From positions 29,439,452 through 29,503,451 of the forward strand of contig CM026426.1 in the NCBI GenBank assembly GCA_014871385.1: a DNA stretch of 64,000 nt, written 5' to 3'. Shown here in pieces: positions 23,015-35,400 of the stretch (the stretch's first letter is position 1; the number at the start of each line of letters is the position of its first letter). The notes under the pieces are model-generated. The model made no database searches. It was not told where the DNA came from and was given only the letters and a program-made list of their open reading frames with translations. Source of the DNA: Ceratodon purpureus (Eukaryota > Streptophyta > Bryopsida > Pseudoditrichales > Ditrichaceae). The position numbers were made by a program, and so were the translations under genes.

Positions 23015-24316
23015 TTACCTGTACTCAGAAGCTTTTTCCTTGGTTTTTGTTTTGTCTTTCCAAATACTACATATTTAGAGATCTCCTATGCATTATTGAA
23101 TAAGTTAGAAAAGCAAGTTAAGTGTGTTCAATTAGTACTATGTGCACTAGTACCAAAAAGTCACACACTACTCCTATATGAGAAAAGTATAAAATTCTTC
23201 AACATCAAAAGCTCTAGTTCTGTTTTTGTTTTTTGCAAAGGAGATAAGAAGGAATAGCCTATTGGAATCTATCCTTGATTTTACAAGTGCATAGTTAATT
23301 TGGTCTGTTCATGGAAGTAAGTGCTGGTTTCAGTTGCAACGGAAAACAAAGTGGAAAATTATGATTTTTTGTAATCGGAGGCATGATTCCCGACGGCGGC
23401 ACGCATTTCTACAATGGCCTTCTTTCAAATAAACAAAATGGTCATTTTTCCGTTACTTGACCCTCGACGTCTTCTTGTGTGCTACTTGTACAAAATGTAC
23501 TCATGAGTATATGATGTACTTGGAATTTGTCATAACTACTGCCTCGTTGTTTTCAACAGATCCTATTTTCCCGGGCCGCCATGCCATGAAGGCGCCGCCA
23601 GCTCTTGATTTGTCCACGTCATCGTCTCTCTCACTGGTGTCCTCTCATCGTCCATGCAACACACTGTTGTGTGTTTGCTGTAGCATGTTGTTGGTTGTGT
23701 ATTGAGGTTTACAATGTGTTGAGGATTTTGCTTCGTGCTATAGTATAGCTTGTATGCTGTTGGATATCTGTTGTTCATGAGTTCAAGAGCGGTTGCCCTT
23801 CCTCTTTGAATAATGTCAAAGTCCATGCAGCGGCAGGTTGTTCTTGTTCAGATACTGATAACATCGTACTTTACTGCAACTCCGATCAATGAGTTTGGTT
23901 CTTCTTGCTGCCATTCATTTTGTGAGGTTTCTGATTTGGGTTATGTTAAAGAAACCCCAATGTTAAAGCAAGGGAATCGTGATTTCTATCTAGGCGGATG
24001 TAACTACGTAGGTGAGTCCCCTAGGCGGTCTTTATTCATGAGTCTAGTTTTGTTATGTTATTCCGCAAGTAGCTTTGACAACACACCTTCTATTTCTGAG
24101 GGAAGGCTATCAGTAGAGTCTCCTATTGCTTCTTGCAAATCTGTTGCGTTCGGGAAGTGACGAGATTGATATTCGACGATGAGTTCTCGTTGCAGTCTCA
24201 TGAAAGAGTAATTTTGCCTTTATCTTCTGTAAATTTGTCACGGATTGAACTCCGCAACCATGATCTTAGATTCATTTTTAGATAACTGATGCCTGTCTAC
24301 TGTTTTCTACGTTTGT
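23015..24316. other. Intergenic, nothing recognised
   Basis: AT-rich with short ORFs on both strands (for example 23457-23705, 23813-24160). No domain, promoter or repeat could be supported. Confidence 0.3.
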
Positions 24317-24770
24317 ACTTTTCTTAGGTTTCCAGCGATGAGTAACACCGCTAAGAGGTAATGCTTGCGACATGGGATCAGCCGCCCAGGTCCAGCAGCT
24401 AGGCTTGTTGAAGCTCACTTGCATGAGGAGTTACGGGCAGTAGTTACAGAGAGGGCGAGAGAAAGGAAGGCCCTTGAGAGAAGACAAGATAGACTGATAC
24501 ACGAGGATGCATTGGTTTTAGCTTCTGTGCCGCCGGATCATGAAGTTGAAGATGCTCTAACTGTGTGGGAGTTGAACCGGATCTCCCTTCGCATAGCACA
24601 GTACATAGTCAAAGAGTTGAGAAGTTGTCCCGGTCCATCTAGTAGGAGAGATGTTATGGAGAAGGTCATGCGTCATAACACTATTTTGCCTTTGCTACTT
24701 GTTTACTATGCTCGGCCACAGAAAGCAAAGGTTATTCATTCTTTCATTGAGAACTTCAAGAACAAGTCTC

Positions 24771-24785
24771 GGGGGGGGGGGGGGG
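24771..24785 (+). repeat. G15 homopolymer in coding sequence
   Basis: Fifteen consecutive G at the end of the first coding block of the transposase-like gene; the frame ends soon after. Confidence 0.95.
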
Positions 24786-27281
24786 CAATACATGTGTAAA
24801 TTGGGTACCACGTGCGTTCACGGGGTGTTTTATGGGGGGGTATTTAGCTTAGAAAAAAGACTACAGAAAGAGCATTTTTGAGACCTTATCTTACTTGTAA
24901 AATGGCTAAATGGCTTATATGCTACCATTATTTTTTTCTAAGATGTAAACTTCCAATTAATTCATGTTATCTTACATTTAAAAAAATATGAATTTTACTT
25001 GGAAAGAATTAAAACCCCCATATCTTTGAACTCAGGTAGTTTCTAAGTTGACGCGCAGTGGCCCCCCAGGGGAACAAGTTACAGTTAGTGAAGCAAGCTA
25101 ACTCTAACGAGCTGTTGGCAAGGAAGAGTGCCTTGTTAGATGCCGCAGTTAGCAAGGGGATTGAGGGAGTGAGGCCGTTGTCAAGTGTTTTGGTTACAAC
25201 ACAGAAGAGCATTAATATTGCGTTGAACAGAAGGGTTTATGCCCCCAATACTCCAGACACGGTTAGCAGTCTCTGTTTAAATTGGAAGAAGAGACCAGTG
25301 CTATCTGAATACGTCAAACAATGCATTCATGGATGTTGGAATGGTCAAACAAAAGTATCACCAAACAAGAAGGACATTGTCAAGCATAGAGTAGTTCAAA
25401 AAGACTGGGCCGGACCTCATATAACACATTATTTGTGCGAGCCTCAGGTGATTTGAAACTTCTTGATATGAGTTTGTATAATATGATTAGTCTGAATGCT
25501 TACTTTACATACTTTCAGTACCTCATAGGACAATATGGGTATCTTGCAATATAGGGGTATAAATGTCCTTAAGATGGTTTGTCATTGTACTTATTGTACG
25601 GAGAAAGTTTTTTTTTAAACAGTGTATAGTAATTGACTAAAATTGCTACTTTTGAACACTCAGCAATAACTTAGAGTACAATTTAGTACTTGGAGTCATG
25701 TTGATACGTTGCGTTGCACTTTATTGTACTTCTTTGATGTACCTTTTATACTTGCGGCGTTGCCCAAAGTACTAAGGGGTACCGACTGTTCTTATCTGTG
25801 TCTTTTTGTAGAGTAATGGTGTCAGTTTTCTACAATCAGTACATTGCATTGCATGTTTTGTATCAGGTTCTCAATGAGGGTCCTATATTGTACTTGATGT
25901 ACACTTGTGTGTGATTGTCAAACCATATTCTTCTTGCGCTTCGAAGAGGTCCATCCAGATTGTAGTGTGCGGCATAACGCTTTTGAGAGGTCGAAGCCGT
26001 GGTGAGTGCAAAAACTCAAGGAGAGGAATATCTGCTGTTGCAATTACCATGTGGAGATGGACATGATGAAGGTTGGATTGAGCAACCTCAAAGACAAACT
26101 CAGGGGGCTGCATGTGCATACCACATGTGATTGTGTGTGTACAGTGTGCACAGGCAGTAAGGAAGGGACTTGTTGTGCGCATGGAAATACTTTCAAACAA
26201 ATAACTCTGATGTGGGAATCATGTGTTTGTCCAAAAGGAGAATTTGATCTGTATAATAGGCTTGAATGTCTCATGGGCGATTGTTCTAGCTGTGGTTTCC
26301 AACTCTTTCCTATTTGTCCGCATGAGTTGTCTGGTTCTAACACCTTTCTTGTTAGATGGAAGTGTTTCGAGTATTACCAGGTAGGAGTGGATGCTCAGTC
26401 TAGAAAAGTGAAGAAACGTCTTCAAGAAGCTTTCAAAGAGACAGCTAGCTGCCCACGAATTCCTATCGTATATGGAAAAAACAGTGACCACCTTTATCAC
26501 GCACAACTTCAAGGCACGATGGCAAGATGAGCAATGTCAATTGATGATGAAGAACGTTCTCGAGGCAGTGGTTGTGTCACATATCGACTATGCAGAGAAC
26601 TACACTTTTGCCATCCAAAATGCGGTGGAACTACTTTGAGTCGGCTCATGGAAAAGGAAAATGGGATGGGGCTGGTGCTGTGGTGAAGAGGGCGCTTGCT
26701 GCTGAGTAGATCCAGAATCCATTGAGGCCCTTACAGAATACCGCTCAAGTTGTGGAGTTCCTGGAGGAGAAATACACAGAGTGTGTTGCCAGCTCATATG
26801 CTCATGCTAAAATTTCCCCTCTTTCACGTGTATTTTGGTTGATAGGAAATACAGAGGTGGATCATAATGATAAAAGTATCAAGTGTAACACTTTGCCCTT
26901 CTCAAAGAGTGTCTATTCTAATATGGGCTTCTCTATGGCTGATCGGACTATGCTTACAACTGGAGAGTTGTCATGCTTCTGTGTCTCGTGTGTTGATGGT
27001 GATTGGACTGAGTGTGAGAACTTGACGCATGTACAAGAGTGGACTGTTCAGAGGCTCTGCCCGAGGAGTGCAAGAGCCGTAGCACAGCAAATTGAAGAAA
27101 TTGATGACAAGGCTAACTAGGTGTATGACGGCATTTTAAAGGAGGTCGATGACTTGGTGGATAGTATCGACAATTTCATGAGTCCAGCACAAGAGGAGAA
27201 TGAAGATGGGGTGGAATTCTACATTCTCCAGTGTCAACCAAAGAAGTTTGTCTTAGCAGAGCCCATGACTTGCCCTTGGGT

Positions 27282-27295
27282 GGGGGGGGGGGGGG
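27282..27295 (+). repeat. G14 homopolymer in coding sequence
   Basis: Fourteen consecutive G, read as glycines inside the C-terminal block of the transposase-like gene, where the frame is still open. Confidence 0.95.
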
Positions 27296-27546
27296 TATTT
27301 AGGGTTGGAGATGTTGTGATCAGAGCAAAGTATTACAAGAAATATGGACGTGGTGAGAAGACGTATGTACTCTGCAACAAAGCAGTTGATGCACATGTTG
27401 ATGCCCACCTAGTTAGAGCTTGTAAATTCCCTATGGTTCTTCCTTCACATAGGATTAAAGGTACTCATGTATACAAGATGTCAAGTGAAATGCTACAGAT
27501 ATGTGAAGATGCCATACGAGAGTGGCGGGCGTTCAATGATGATTAG

Positions 27547-28068
27547 AAACTATTGTTTTATTTTGTATAGTAGTTCCTAGGCTTCTCTGTAACTTGACTT
27601 TGGTTCTGGCTTGTACAATGTGGTCTATCCACAGTTGGACCCTCTGTATTGTAACAATATCAGTGAAAACATTAAATCTAAGAATGCACAAGTGATTTTA
27701 GAAACTCAACTTCAGATTTCCAGCTCTAGAGTTTGAATGCTTGTATATTTATCCGAGTTGTTCTATATCTGCTACACAATAGTTGAAGTTCCAAGAGTCC
27801 CAAAAATCCTTGCATTTGGTCTACTTATACATGTAGTGCATCAAAAAATGTACAAAGAGTATATTCTTAATATGTACGTGTAGTATAAAAAACTATACAA
27901 AGAGTATGCTCTGAATATATCTTTGATAGTACAAACAGTATATCGGCTGTAATATTGTTCAAGATTAATCCCTTTTCTGCATAAACAAAGGGCTTGCTGC
28001 TGAAAGTCTAGAAGAATGTATGAGTGTGGTTCTGCTTTACAGAAAGATATCACAACGCATATGTGGAG
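27547..28068. other. Intergenic, nothing recognised
   Basis: AT-rich 3' flank shared by the converging transposase-like and SET genes. Short repeats of a TACAAAGAGTAT motif occur near 27850-27905. Confidence 0.35.
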
Positions 28069-29190
28069 TCATCTTCTCCTAGGTGGTTTACTGGCTGACC
28101 TTTGGATGGCAAATGGTAAGGCATTGTCTCTACACATATTAATCATAGACTTACAAGTAAACCAAGGTAGGTCCGGATCATCACTGTTAAAATTAGTGCC
28201 ATAGTCCCAGGTTAGTTCCTCTCCAAGACGTATGATACGACTTGCAAAAAATGCTACATGATAGAAGCCGCGATCCACACTCTCTATCGAAATAGGTATG
28301 TCCACTAGGTTAGAATCTTCACACCTGTAATGACAGAGGCCCACAGTCAGGCCATATCGTAAAATGTGAGAAGAAAGACCGTAGAGTATGTAGAATATGG
28401 TTGCAAATTCTAACCTGTGGTTCAAAAACCTAGCCACATTTCCAAATCAAGTAGAATCCAAGCACAATGCATTGTAGTCATCCAGTTTCCGCTCAGTGGC
28501 CCAGTCAGCATCAAGTTGGAAGCTATAAGACTCACCCCCAACTACCTCCAAGTTCCTAACCATTTGCTCAGTATTTCTTAAAATCTCTCCCGCCAACTCA
28601 AAAACGAACGCACCTCTAGGTATTAGCTTAGTCGTCCGAATCCCCACCCCGTAAGGGCTGTAGGAAAAACCTCTACTTGAAACTTCATCCCCTGCTAGAC
28701 AACACGATTGCCACAATCACTATGACACCTACACTTGACATTGCACTCCTTAAGGAAAAGACAAGGAATATGACCCCGGTTAACTAATTCGCCATTAAAA
28801 CACCATCTACCCTTCTTATAGTAATGTGCATCTTCTCTGTTGTGATTGTAGAGATACGCGTCCTCTACAATGCCTCCTTCGGTGTATGCAACTTTTCCCA
28901 CTGAATTGGCTTGGCACGCACAAGTACCATTCCCGCCCAAGCATTCCGGGGTACATAGATAGTAGTCCCCAGAGCGAAGGCTCTCAAGGGTGGTAGGCAC
29001 GTGTGCTTGGTCATAAACCAAGCTATAATTAATATATTTGAAAATAAGTCATAGCAATATCAGAGTGACCAACAAAGACAAGGATCCTCTCAAGTCCCTT
29101 AGACAAATCTGCTGCATCATACCAAGCTTTGTCGTGGTTGAATTCCATCCCAACAGAGCACCTTCCCCTCGTCATACTCTTAAAAATAGA
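28069..29190 (-). pseudogene. SUVR-type SET-domain histone methyltransferase, decayed
   Basis: It resembles plant SUVR1/2/4 H3K9 methyltransferases. Order: DLSKGLERILVFVGHSDIAM upstream of a frame change near 29040; YSLVYDQAHV; a pre-SET cysteine cluster (YLCTPECLGGNGTCACQANS, AYTEGGIVEDAYL, CNVKCRCHSDCGNRVV); the SET N-half (GAFVFELAGEILRNTEQM); then the cofactor motif FGNVARFLNHR, interrupted by an intron at 28325-28414 whose removal gives NHRCEDSNLV; GEELTWDYG; and a degraded post-SET (TCKSMINMCRD). Lesions: TAG at 28695-28697, a frameshift near 28645, TGA at 28447-28449 inside the SET domain. The intron is normal, so this is a decayed genomic copy, not a retrocopy. A functional enzyme is unlikely. 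Confidence 0.8.
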
Positions 29191-29481
29191 AAAGAAAAGT
29201 TCCAAGGCTGCTAGAGAAGACTAACATAAGTACAAATGAAAAGAAATCACAATGGATCACAAATAACACATCAGCATGGAAAATTAAATACACAAGCCGT
29301 GACCCTTCCGTGTTAGGAAGACCTGAGTGATGAGGTAAGATACATTAATACACCTGCAAATCTGTTCTTTACAAGCATTCTACCGCAGCTCAATAGATCA
29401 AAAACCAAAAAGAATAAAAATACTAAAAGCAATCTACAGATTGCTCAAGCCCTCATTCTTAGTGTTGCCTCTCCGTCGTTT
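29191..29481. other. Short intergenic spacer
   Basis: AT-rich spacer between the SUVR pseudogene and the 3' end of the coiled-coil/RING host gene; nothing recognised. Confidence 0.35.
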
Positions 29482-31398
29482 CTATGAGGTTCCGTCACCT
29501 ACCTTGTCGCCCTTTCCCTTCTCATTCTTTCTCCCCTCATTCTTACTACCCTTAGCCATGGTCGATGCCCGGGATTTCTCTGCTGCTTGCTTGGCCTCCT
29601 TGGTGGTGCGTGCCCTGGTCCGCACATTGGCTTTAGGAAGAGCAATGGGACTCCCACTTATCCCGACAATCTCGGCCACCTCCTTGTACGTGGTCTTGTC
29701 AGCGGAGTAAACATTATCTATTGCCTCCTCAAGTCCGGGCCCTTAGTCATCCTCCACAGTTGGACCCTTTGCTCTCTTCTCTCTCAATTTGAATGGAGAC
29801 CAGGGCGGATGAGACTTCGACAGTTTTTCTCCCTCTCCTTCCGCTACTTTAGCATCCATCACTTGAGGCGCTCCTTCTCCAGCTTCAGTGTCCTCCACAA
29901 CGACCTCTCCTTTTATCGCTCCACCATGTGCCTCCACCTGCCATGAGGCTCGCATATCCCTGGCACCCGCGCCTGCACCACTGCTCCCCGCATTGCCTTC
30001 TCATTTGCTTCCATGGAGCCCTTCTTCTTGCCGCCGCCAAGCTCTCCTTTACCCCCTTTCCCCTCGGCCGTCTGTCTTGTTATCTCCATGAACTTGGCTG
30101 CAGCCTCCACGTCACCAAGGTATCCACAAAACTCGAGGTTGTGGCTCCTCCACCATCCTTACCATTCTCTCCCCAAAGCAACTTGCCCTTACGTTCCGGC
30201 AGGCATTGCGACCCTGGCTTGGATGTCTCCTTCCTTGCGGGCTGCAGCTCATTCTCCTTCTCCTTTTTCTTTGGTGCCAGCGATTCCTAAACCTTCGCTA
30301 CAGCACCATCATCTTCCTCCACTGCCTCATTTTCCTTCTGCGCGCTCCCAACAGCGCCACCCTTCTTTAGCACTGCAGCGCCGTGTAGCTCCTCAGTTGT
30401 CCCCTCCTCCACTACCTCGCCCTTCTTCCTCTCGCTCCCAACAGTTGGACCCTTCTTTGGCACTTCAACACCGTCCCCTTCCTCAGCTGGCTGATCCTCT
30501 ACTGCCTCACCCTTCTTCCTCCCGCTCCCAACAACCCCAGCTGCCTCAGCCTTTTCCTTTCCACTCCCAATGACGCCCGCTCCTCCATCCCTCTTTTTCC
30601 CTCCTCCAGCGACGCCGTAACCACCTGCCTTGTCACCCCTACCCCCTTCTTGGCCCTTAGTTGTCACTCCTTCATGGTCTGAGGCTTCTTGCGGTGGCAG
30701 TGGCAGTGGCGGGCTGCCACCATGTCCATCTGAAGGGAGCGGCTCCATTGAAATGTCACCGTCTCCAACATCCTCTCGAGCCTCCTCCAACTCATCATCA
30801 CTGCTCCCCGAAGTGTCACCCAAGACGCTAGTGTCGGAGCTTGAACGTAGGGGGGTCATCTTGTTGTTGTCCTCTTTGTCAGAAGAAGAATCGTCTCTTA
30901 AATCCAGCTCTGGTTCAGTTCCCTTTAGATGAGTCCCATCCGAGAGACAATCCATCACCACCTTCTCCAACGGCTTCTCCAACATTTGAGCAACTCTTGA
31001 TTTAATGCTCTCGCCCCTGACAATCCGTTGCAGCACTCCACCATACTCTTCTGGATCGCCTCCAGACCGTGCTGGCTCGCTTGTCTCCCCTTCCACTGTT
31101 TGTCCCGCATTTTTGACGGCCTTCTTAGGTGATGCAAACCTCAGGCTAGAATCTGCCACCAAACATCATGTTAGAGTCTAAACACATGGTACCGAATGTA
31201 GTTGTAGTCGACTAGTACAAATGAAACAGTACTATCACTACCTATTCTCTTTGAACAGATGGACCATTTGTACAAGTTCGCAATTCTAAATGTACTCTAC
31301 GACATGTTCTCACTCTGTGTTTACCATGTAGGACTTCTAGTACCAAGTAAAATAAAGACAAGAAATACCTGTTGTAGCTCCGTCAAATACAATGTTGT
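29482..31398 (-). pseudogene. 3' exons of the coiled-coil/RING-like host gene (continues at 47.1-49.0 kb)
   Basis: A 30-base exon (31369-31398; acceptor GTGCGCAG, donor CAACAG/GTATTT) reads NIVFDGATT. The next exon starts at 31152 (acceptor GGTGGCAG) and continues DSSLRFASPKKAVKN. It is a charged, disordered tail with diverged internal repeats (GSGRKKGEAVE, GSERKKGEVVE, GSAQKENEAVE). A TAG at 30287-30289 interrupts an otherwise open frame; a frame change lies near 30110; a stop after PTVEDD lies near 29740; the same frame resumes to VGDGTS and TAG at 29482. The 5' part is at 47133-49002: its donor phase matches the acceptor at 31398, and the CACTA element lies in the intron between. Function unknown. 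Confidence 0.65.
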
Positions 31399-31460
31399 CT
31401 GCGCACCCTAAACCATAAGTACATTTCAAGCACTATGTCACATGGCACTAGAGCAGAACA

Positions 31461-32413
31461 GCATTCTGTCCTGCGTTAAACTGCGTCATCAGTGACGTAA
31501 ACTTGGACTTATGGAAATTAGTGTGGAAATGTGATCCAAATGAACATACTGGACGTTAGACGTTTTAACGTGCACGCGTCATTTTTGACGTTGTTTTAAC
31601 GGGTTCTGTCAAAGAGTGTCAACTTGAATTTTGAAGTGACGGTTCAGCGTTAAAGATAACAATGGGAGACAGAGACACGTCAACTTTGACAGAGCTGTGC
31701 TTTGTGGAAGGTAATTTTTCCGGGGAGTTTTTTACCTCACGATAGTTCTTTAATGGATAAATTTAGTCACATCCCATGTCAGCACGTTTCTTTTAACGTA
31801 GAGGGTGTTCAGGTTGACATGGGAAACGTTCAACTGCGTTATTAAAAACATAGGTCTAGGGTTTAGGTTCTGCTGACGTGGCGGCTAGGTTGTCTGTGAG
31901 CTACATCCTAGGGGGTGTCAACAGTGACGCCCGCATCTTGGATGACATAAAATCGCGTCACACTGCGTTTCAAGAAACATATGGACGTAGTTGACGTGTC
32001 CCCTATGCATGTAAGCTTCGGATGACGTGGCGGCTAGGTTTTCACGAGGTCTATGTCGTAGGGGGTGTCAATAGTGACGCGCGCGTTTTGAGTGACATAA
32101 AAACGCGTCTAATTGACACGCGCGTTAACTTAAACGTGGGATGCATTGCTGAATGTTTTGATGTGAAAGTGTCACTACCAACGTAGTTTTAACGTGAGGC
32201 GACAAATTGGACGCAGGTTTAACGTGATAGCGTCAGGATTAACAAAGTGGTAACTATTACAGTAGTTTTAACGTTTACGCGTCATTGTTAACGTTGCTTT
32301 AGCATGCATTGCCTTGTGAACGTTACTAAAAACGAAAACTGTTGTTCAGTAGACGTGGAACTGCGTTACGTTAAACATCATTTAAAGTCCTTTTACATCA
32401 AATCTGTGAAGGT
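31461..32413. repeat. Left subterminal region of the CACTA element
   Basis: Dense repeats built from GTTTTAACGT, GCGTTAAACTGCGT and TGACGT/AGTGACG, on both strands. Subterminal repeats of this type bind the TNPA protein in En/Spm. The matching right-hand region is 45677-46620. Confidence 0.75.
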
Positions 32414-35400
32414 TCAATGTTCACTATCTGATGAATCGCCAAGGAGGTGGTCCGCTTCCTCATCCTCAGTGTCCGCTGCTAGGGGACCAACCATGTGCCT
32501 TTCTACAAAGGACCCATTTACTATGAAGTCCTCCGAGTCTGAAGCTTCGGGTCTACTAGTGTCAATGTTATTGGCACATGATGAAACAGGGCCGGTAATC
32601 TGTGCATCTGCGTTGTCCTCTTCTTCTGCAAATGCGCGACCTCGACGGCTGCCATGAACATCAACCTTGCAGACAACCTTCCACGGCGCATCGTCGGTCG
32701 CAAAAAACACTTGCTGTACATGAATGGGAAAAGAAAATGATTGGGGACCAAGAGGTGCTCTGTACTGATTTACGAAGTTCACAGAAAGGAACCCATGTTC
32801 ATCCCGCTTCATTGTAGGAGCAGCACCTCCTATTCTTCCTTTAATCCAAGAACATACAACAACTACGACGCACGTACGCCTGTAGTCTAATTCCAGTATT
32901 TCTTCAACATGGCCCACGTACTCTTCTGTCTCTGCCCCTCCATCATCTGTGAAGGATGCATGCACTCCACTGTCCATGGTGGTGTTTGAAGCTTCAACTG
33001 AGCGGCAACGAAAGTGCATGCCATAAGCCTTCATTGACCGATACGCGGTTGCATTAAACGACGGAGGCCTTGACAAATCAAACGTGGTTTGGTCGATGCG
33101 CCTCGAGCCAGTGGCACGGTCGGTGGCAACCGCGGCAGTCAGCCAATCTGGAAAGGGTGGCAAAGTCCGCAGCTCTGAAGGCATATCTGAGGGCCTCCGT
33201 CTCCTGCAAGAAGGTCTTCCACGGTGGCGCTGGCGGCGTAGTGACAACCTAGACTCCTGTTCCACCTTGTACGCTCTGAAGTGTGCAATTATGAAGACAT
33301 GTAAGAGCTGTTGCGTTAGATCTAAGGGAAACAGTGTACACAGTGACACGTTTTAACGCGTTCGCAGTCATTTTAATGGGTGTTAATATGAATTCTGGTG
33401 ACGTTAACGTAAACTCATATTTCCAAAGACATTAAATCATGTTTACGGACTTTGACATATGAAGGGGGAAAAAAACAGGGAAGGGTCACAGCTACAGTTT
33501 AGGGTGGCACCGTCTGTAGTGTTGAAGTGAGGCGGCGTTGGTGATTACAAAGTTGTGAATTGATTCACATAGAGTGCGAGACATCAGTCGCCTTACTCCC
33601 TTGCCCTCCACCATTTCATCGTGCATTGCCTGCTCTTCATTTGCGTCCCACACTCTGTAGGATGTAGCACCGTAACGTTCCATATACTTTAAGCAGAATT
33701 CAAGTGTTTCTTCCATAGAGTATGCCTCTGCCATGCAACCCTTGGGCTCAGCGTACAAACGCACATAATTCTTGAGTGTCTTCATGTATCTCTCCATTGG
33801 ACACATCCAACGACTCTGAACTGGGCCGCATAGAAATTGCTCATCCATGAAATGCACAAGAAGGTGCGCCATGATGACCATTGAATCTAGAGGAAACTCG
33901 CGCTCAATCATACAGAGTGTCTCGTTCGCATCTGCAACCAATTCTTGTTCTTTGGCCGGGTTGACTGTGCGACTGCACAAGCGCCTAAATACCCTACTGA
34001 CTCTCATGATGCAGGTCCGGACTTCGCGATTCATATTGACATTCCTCAGTGACACGGGTAGTATCTGCAAATGCCAAAAAAAGAGTTAAATAGAATGTCA
34101 GAAAGTACGGAATTAATATTCTGTTTACATACTACAAAAAAGTACATGACATCTCATTGTTTTCAAGGGACATGAAACTGGATACGTGCTATGTCGTTAA
34201 CCTGGGGTTACCCCTTGTTTCCAATAATGCGGAATTGCGTTTCATCAAGTTTAAAATAACAGGAAGCAACATCTTTTGATGTCAACGTTACGTTACTCAT
34301 TGTTTCAAGTAACGTTACACTGCATTTCCAAGGAATTTAGCATAACACGAAGGAACATGCTAAAGTGTTAACTAAAACATTCCATTGACAGAAAGTAACA
34401 CATTGCTTGTATCTCTATAGCTGACAGACATTCCATACGTCAACTTAAACATTATAGCAACGAAGAATTGAAATTTGCTTACCTGTTGCATTAGGATGTG
34501 AAAGTCATGGGATTTAAGAAATCTCAATCTTCCTTCAGAAACCCTTTTGTGAATGGCGCCTGCATAATTTTGTGGCACCTTTGTCGATCCTATTACGGCT
34601 AGCATGTCAGTCTTCGCTTGTGGTAGGAGAACATAAGGTGCGTGTGGCATGAATAGCCGGCTGTTTCTGCCGTCGGTCTGTCTGAGCCATAAGTTAGACC
34701 TCACTCCCATATCTTTGAAGTCCATGCGTCCTCGAAGAAAGTTAGTCTCGACTCTCTCCAAACAGAGTCTTTATTATATTTTCACAAAGATTTTTCTCGC
34801 AATGCATGACGTCCAAGGTATGCCTGATGAGCAAGTCCTGCACCACATTGACGGCCACCGTCAAAATTCTAAAATTCTATATATTTCTTTGGGATGACAA
34901 AAAGTGACGTTTTCAAGTGACATAGGTTGACAGGGTTTAACGGTGTTTAGTGTTTAAAGTGACGGTACTCTATGTCACAGGTTCATCATTTAAAGAAATC
35001 GTGGTGACGCGGAATAACAGAGTTTTACGTTACGGTGCGTCTCCTGCACTTAAACGTATCGACGACTGGAGCAAAAATAAAAAGTAATAAGCGGCATGGC
35101 CCAAACCTTCCAATATGGAAGGGAGAAAAGTGCGGAAATTCTCTTCACTCCGTGCCGCCTCACAGGATCGGCTGGACCGTTTGCCCTGCCACCAGAGGCA
35201 ATGTACGCCTCCCTTTCTTGTGCAAATTGCAGGACATCATTGCCTGTCATCCTTGAACAGGAACAACCTCTCTCTTCAAGACCGTTGAAGCGCATATCGG
35301 TACGGAATGCATGGTCCTCCGGAAGATGCTGGCATGCACCTACGTACACTATCTTCTGGCCGTTCGGGCCCCTCGCACTTTTGGAAACAAATTTCGGACC

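Larger units (their letters stand above)
24317..27546 (+). pseudogene. Uncharacterised transposase-like gene (DYAENY/HGKG type), internally deleted
   Basis: Order of the pieces: 24365-24770, a helical Arg/Glu segment ending at a G15 run; 25056-25449, a second exon with acceptor GCGCAG and donor CTCAG/GTGATT; 25920-26630, a cysteine-rich part (LKERNICCCNYHVEM, CTVCTGSKEGTCC, LMGDCSSCGFQLFPICP) leading to VVSHIDYAENYTFAIQ; then an abrupt junction to YFESAHGKGKWDGAGAVVKR at about 26630; then 26722-27120 and a C-terminal part (GDVVIRAKYYKKYG) ending at 27546. The (D/E)-F/Y-AENY and HGKG-DG motifs recall, from memory, a family of transposase-like proteins in algae and invertebrates; no Pfam name is claimed. 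In that family a long segment separates the two motifs, so an internal deletion is inferred. TGA interrupts KPW/VQKLKER near 26003; a frame change lies near 26485; TAG near 26709. Confidence 0.6.
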
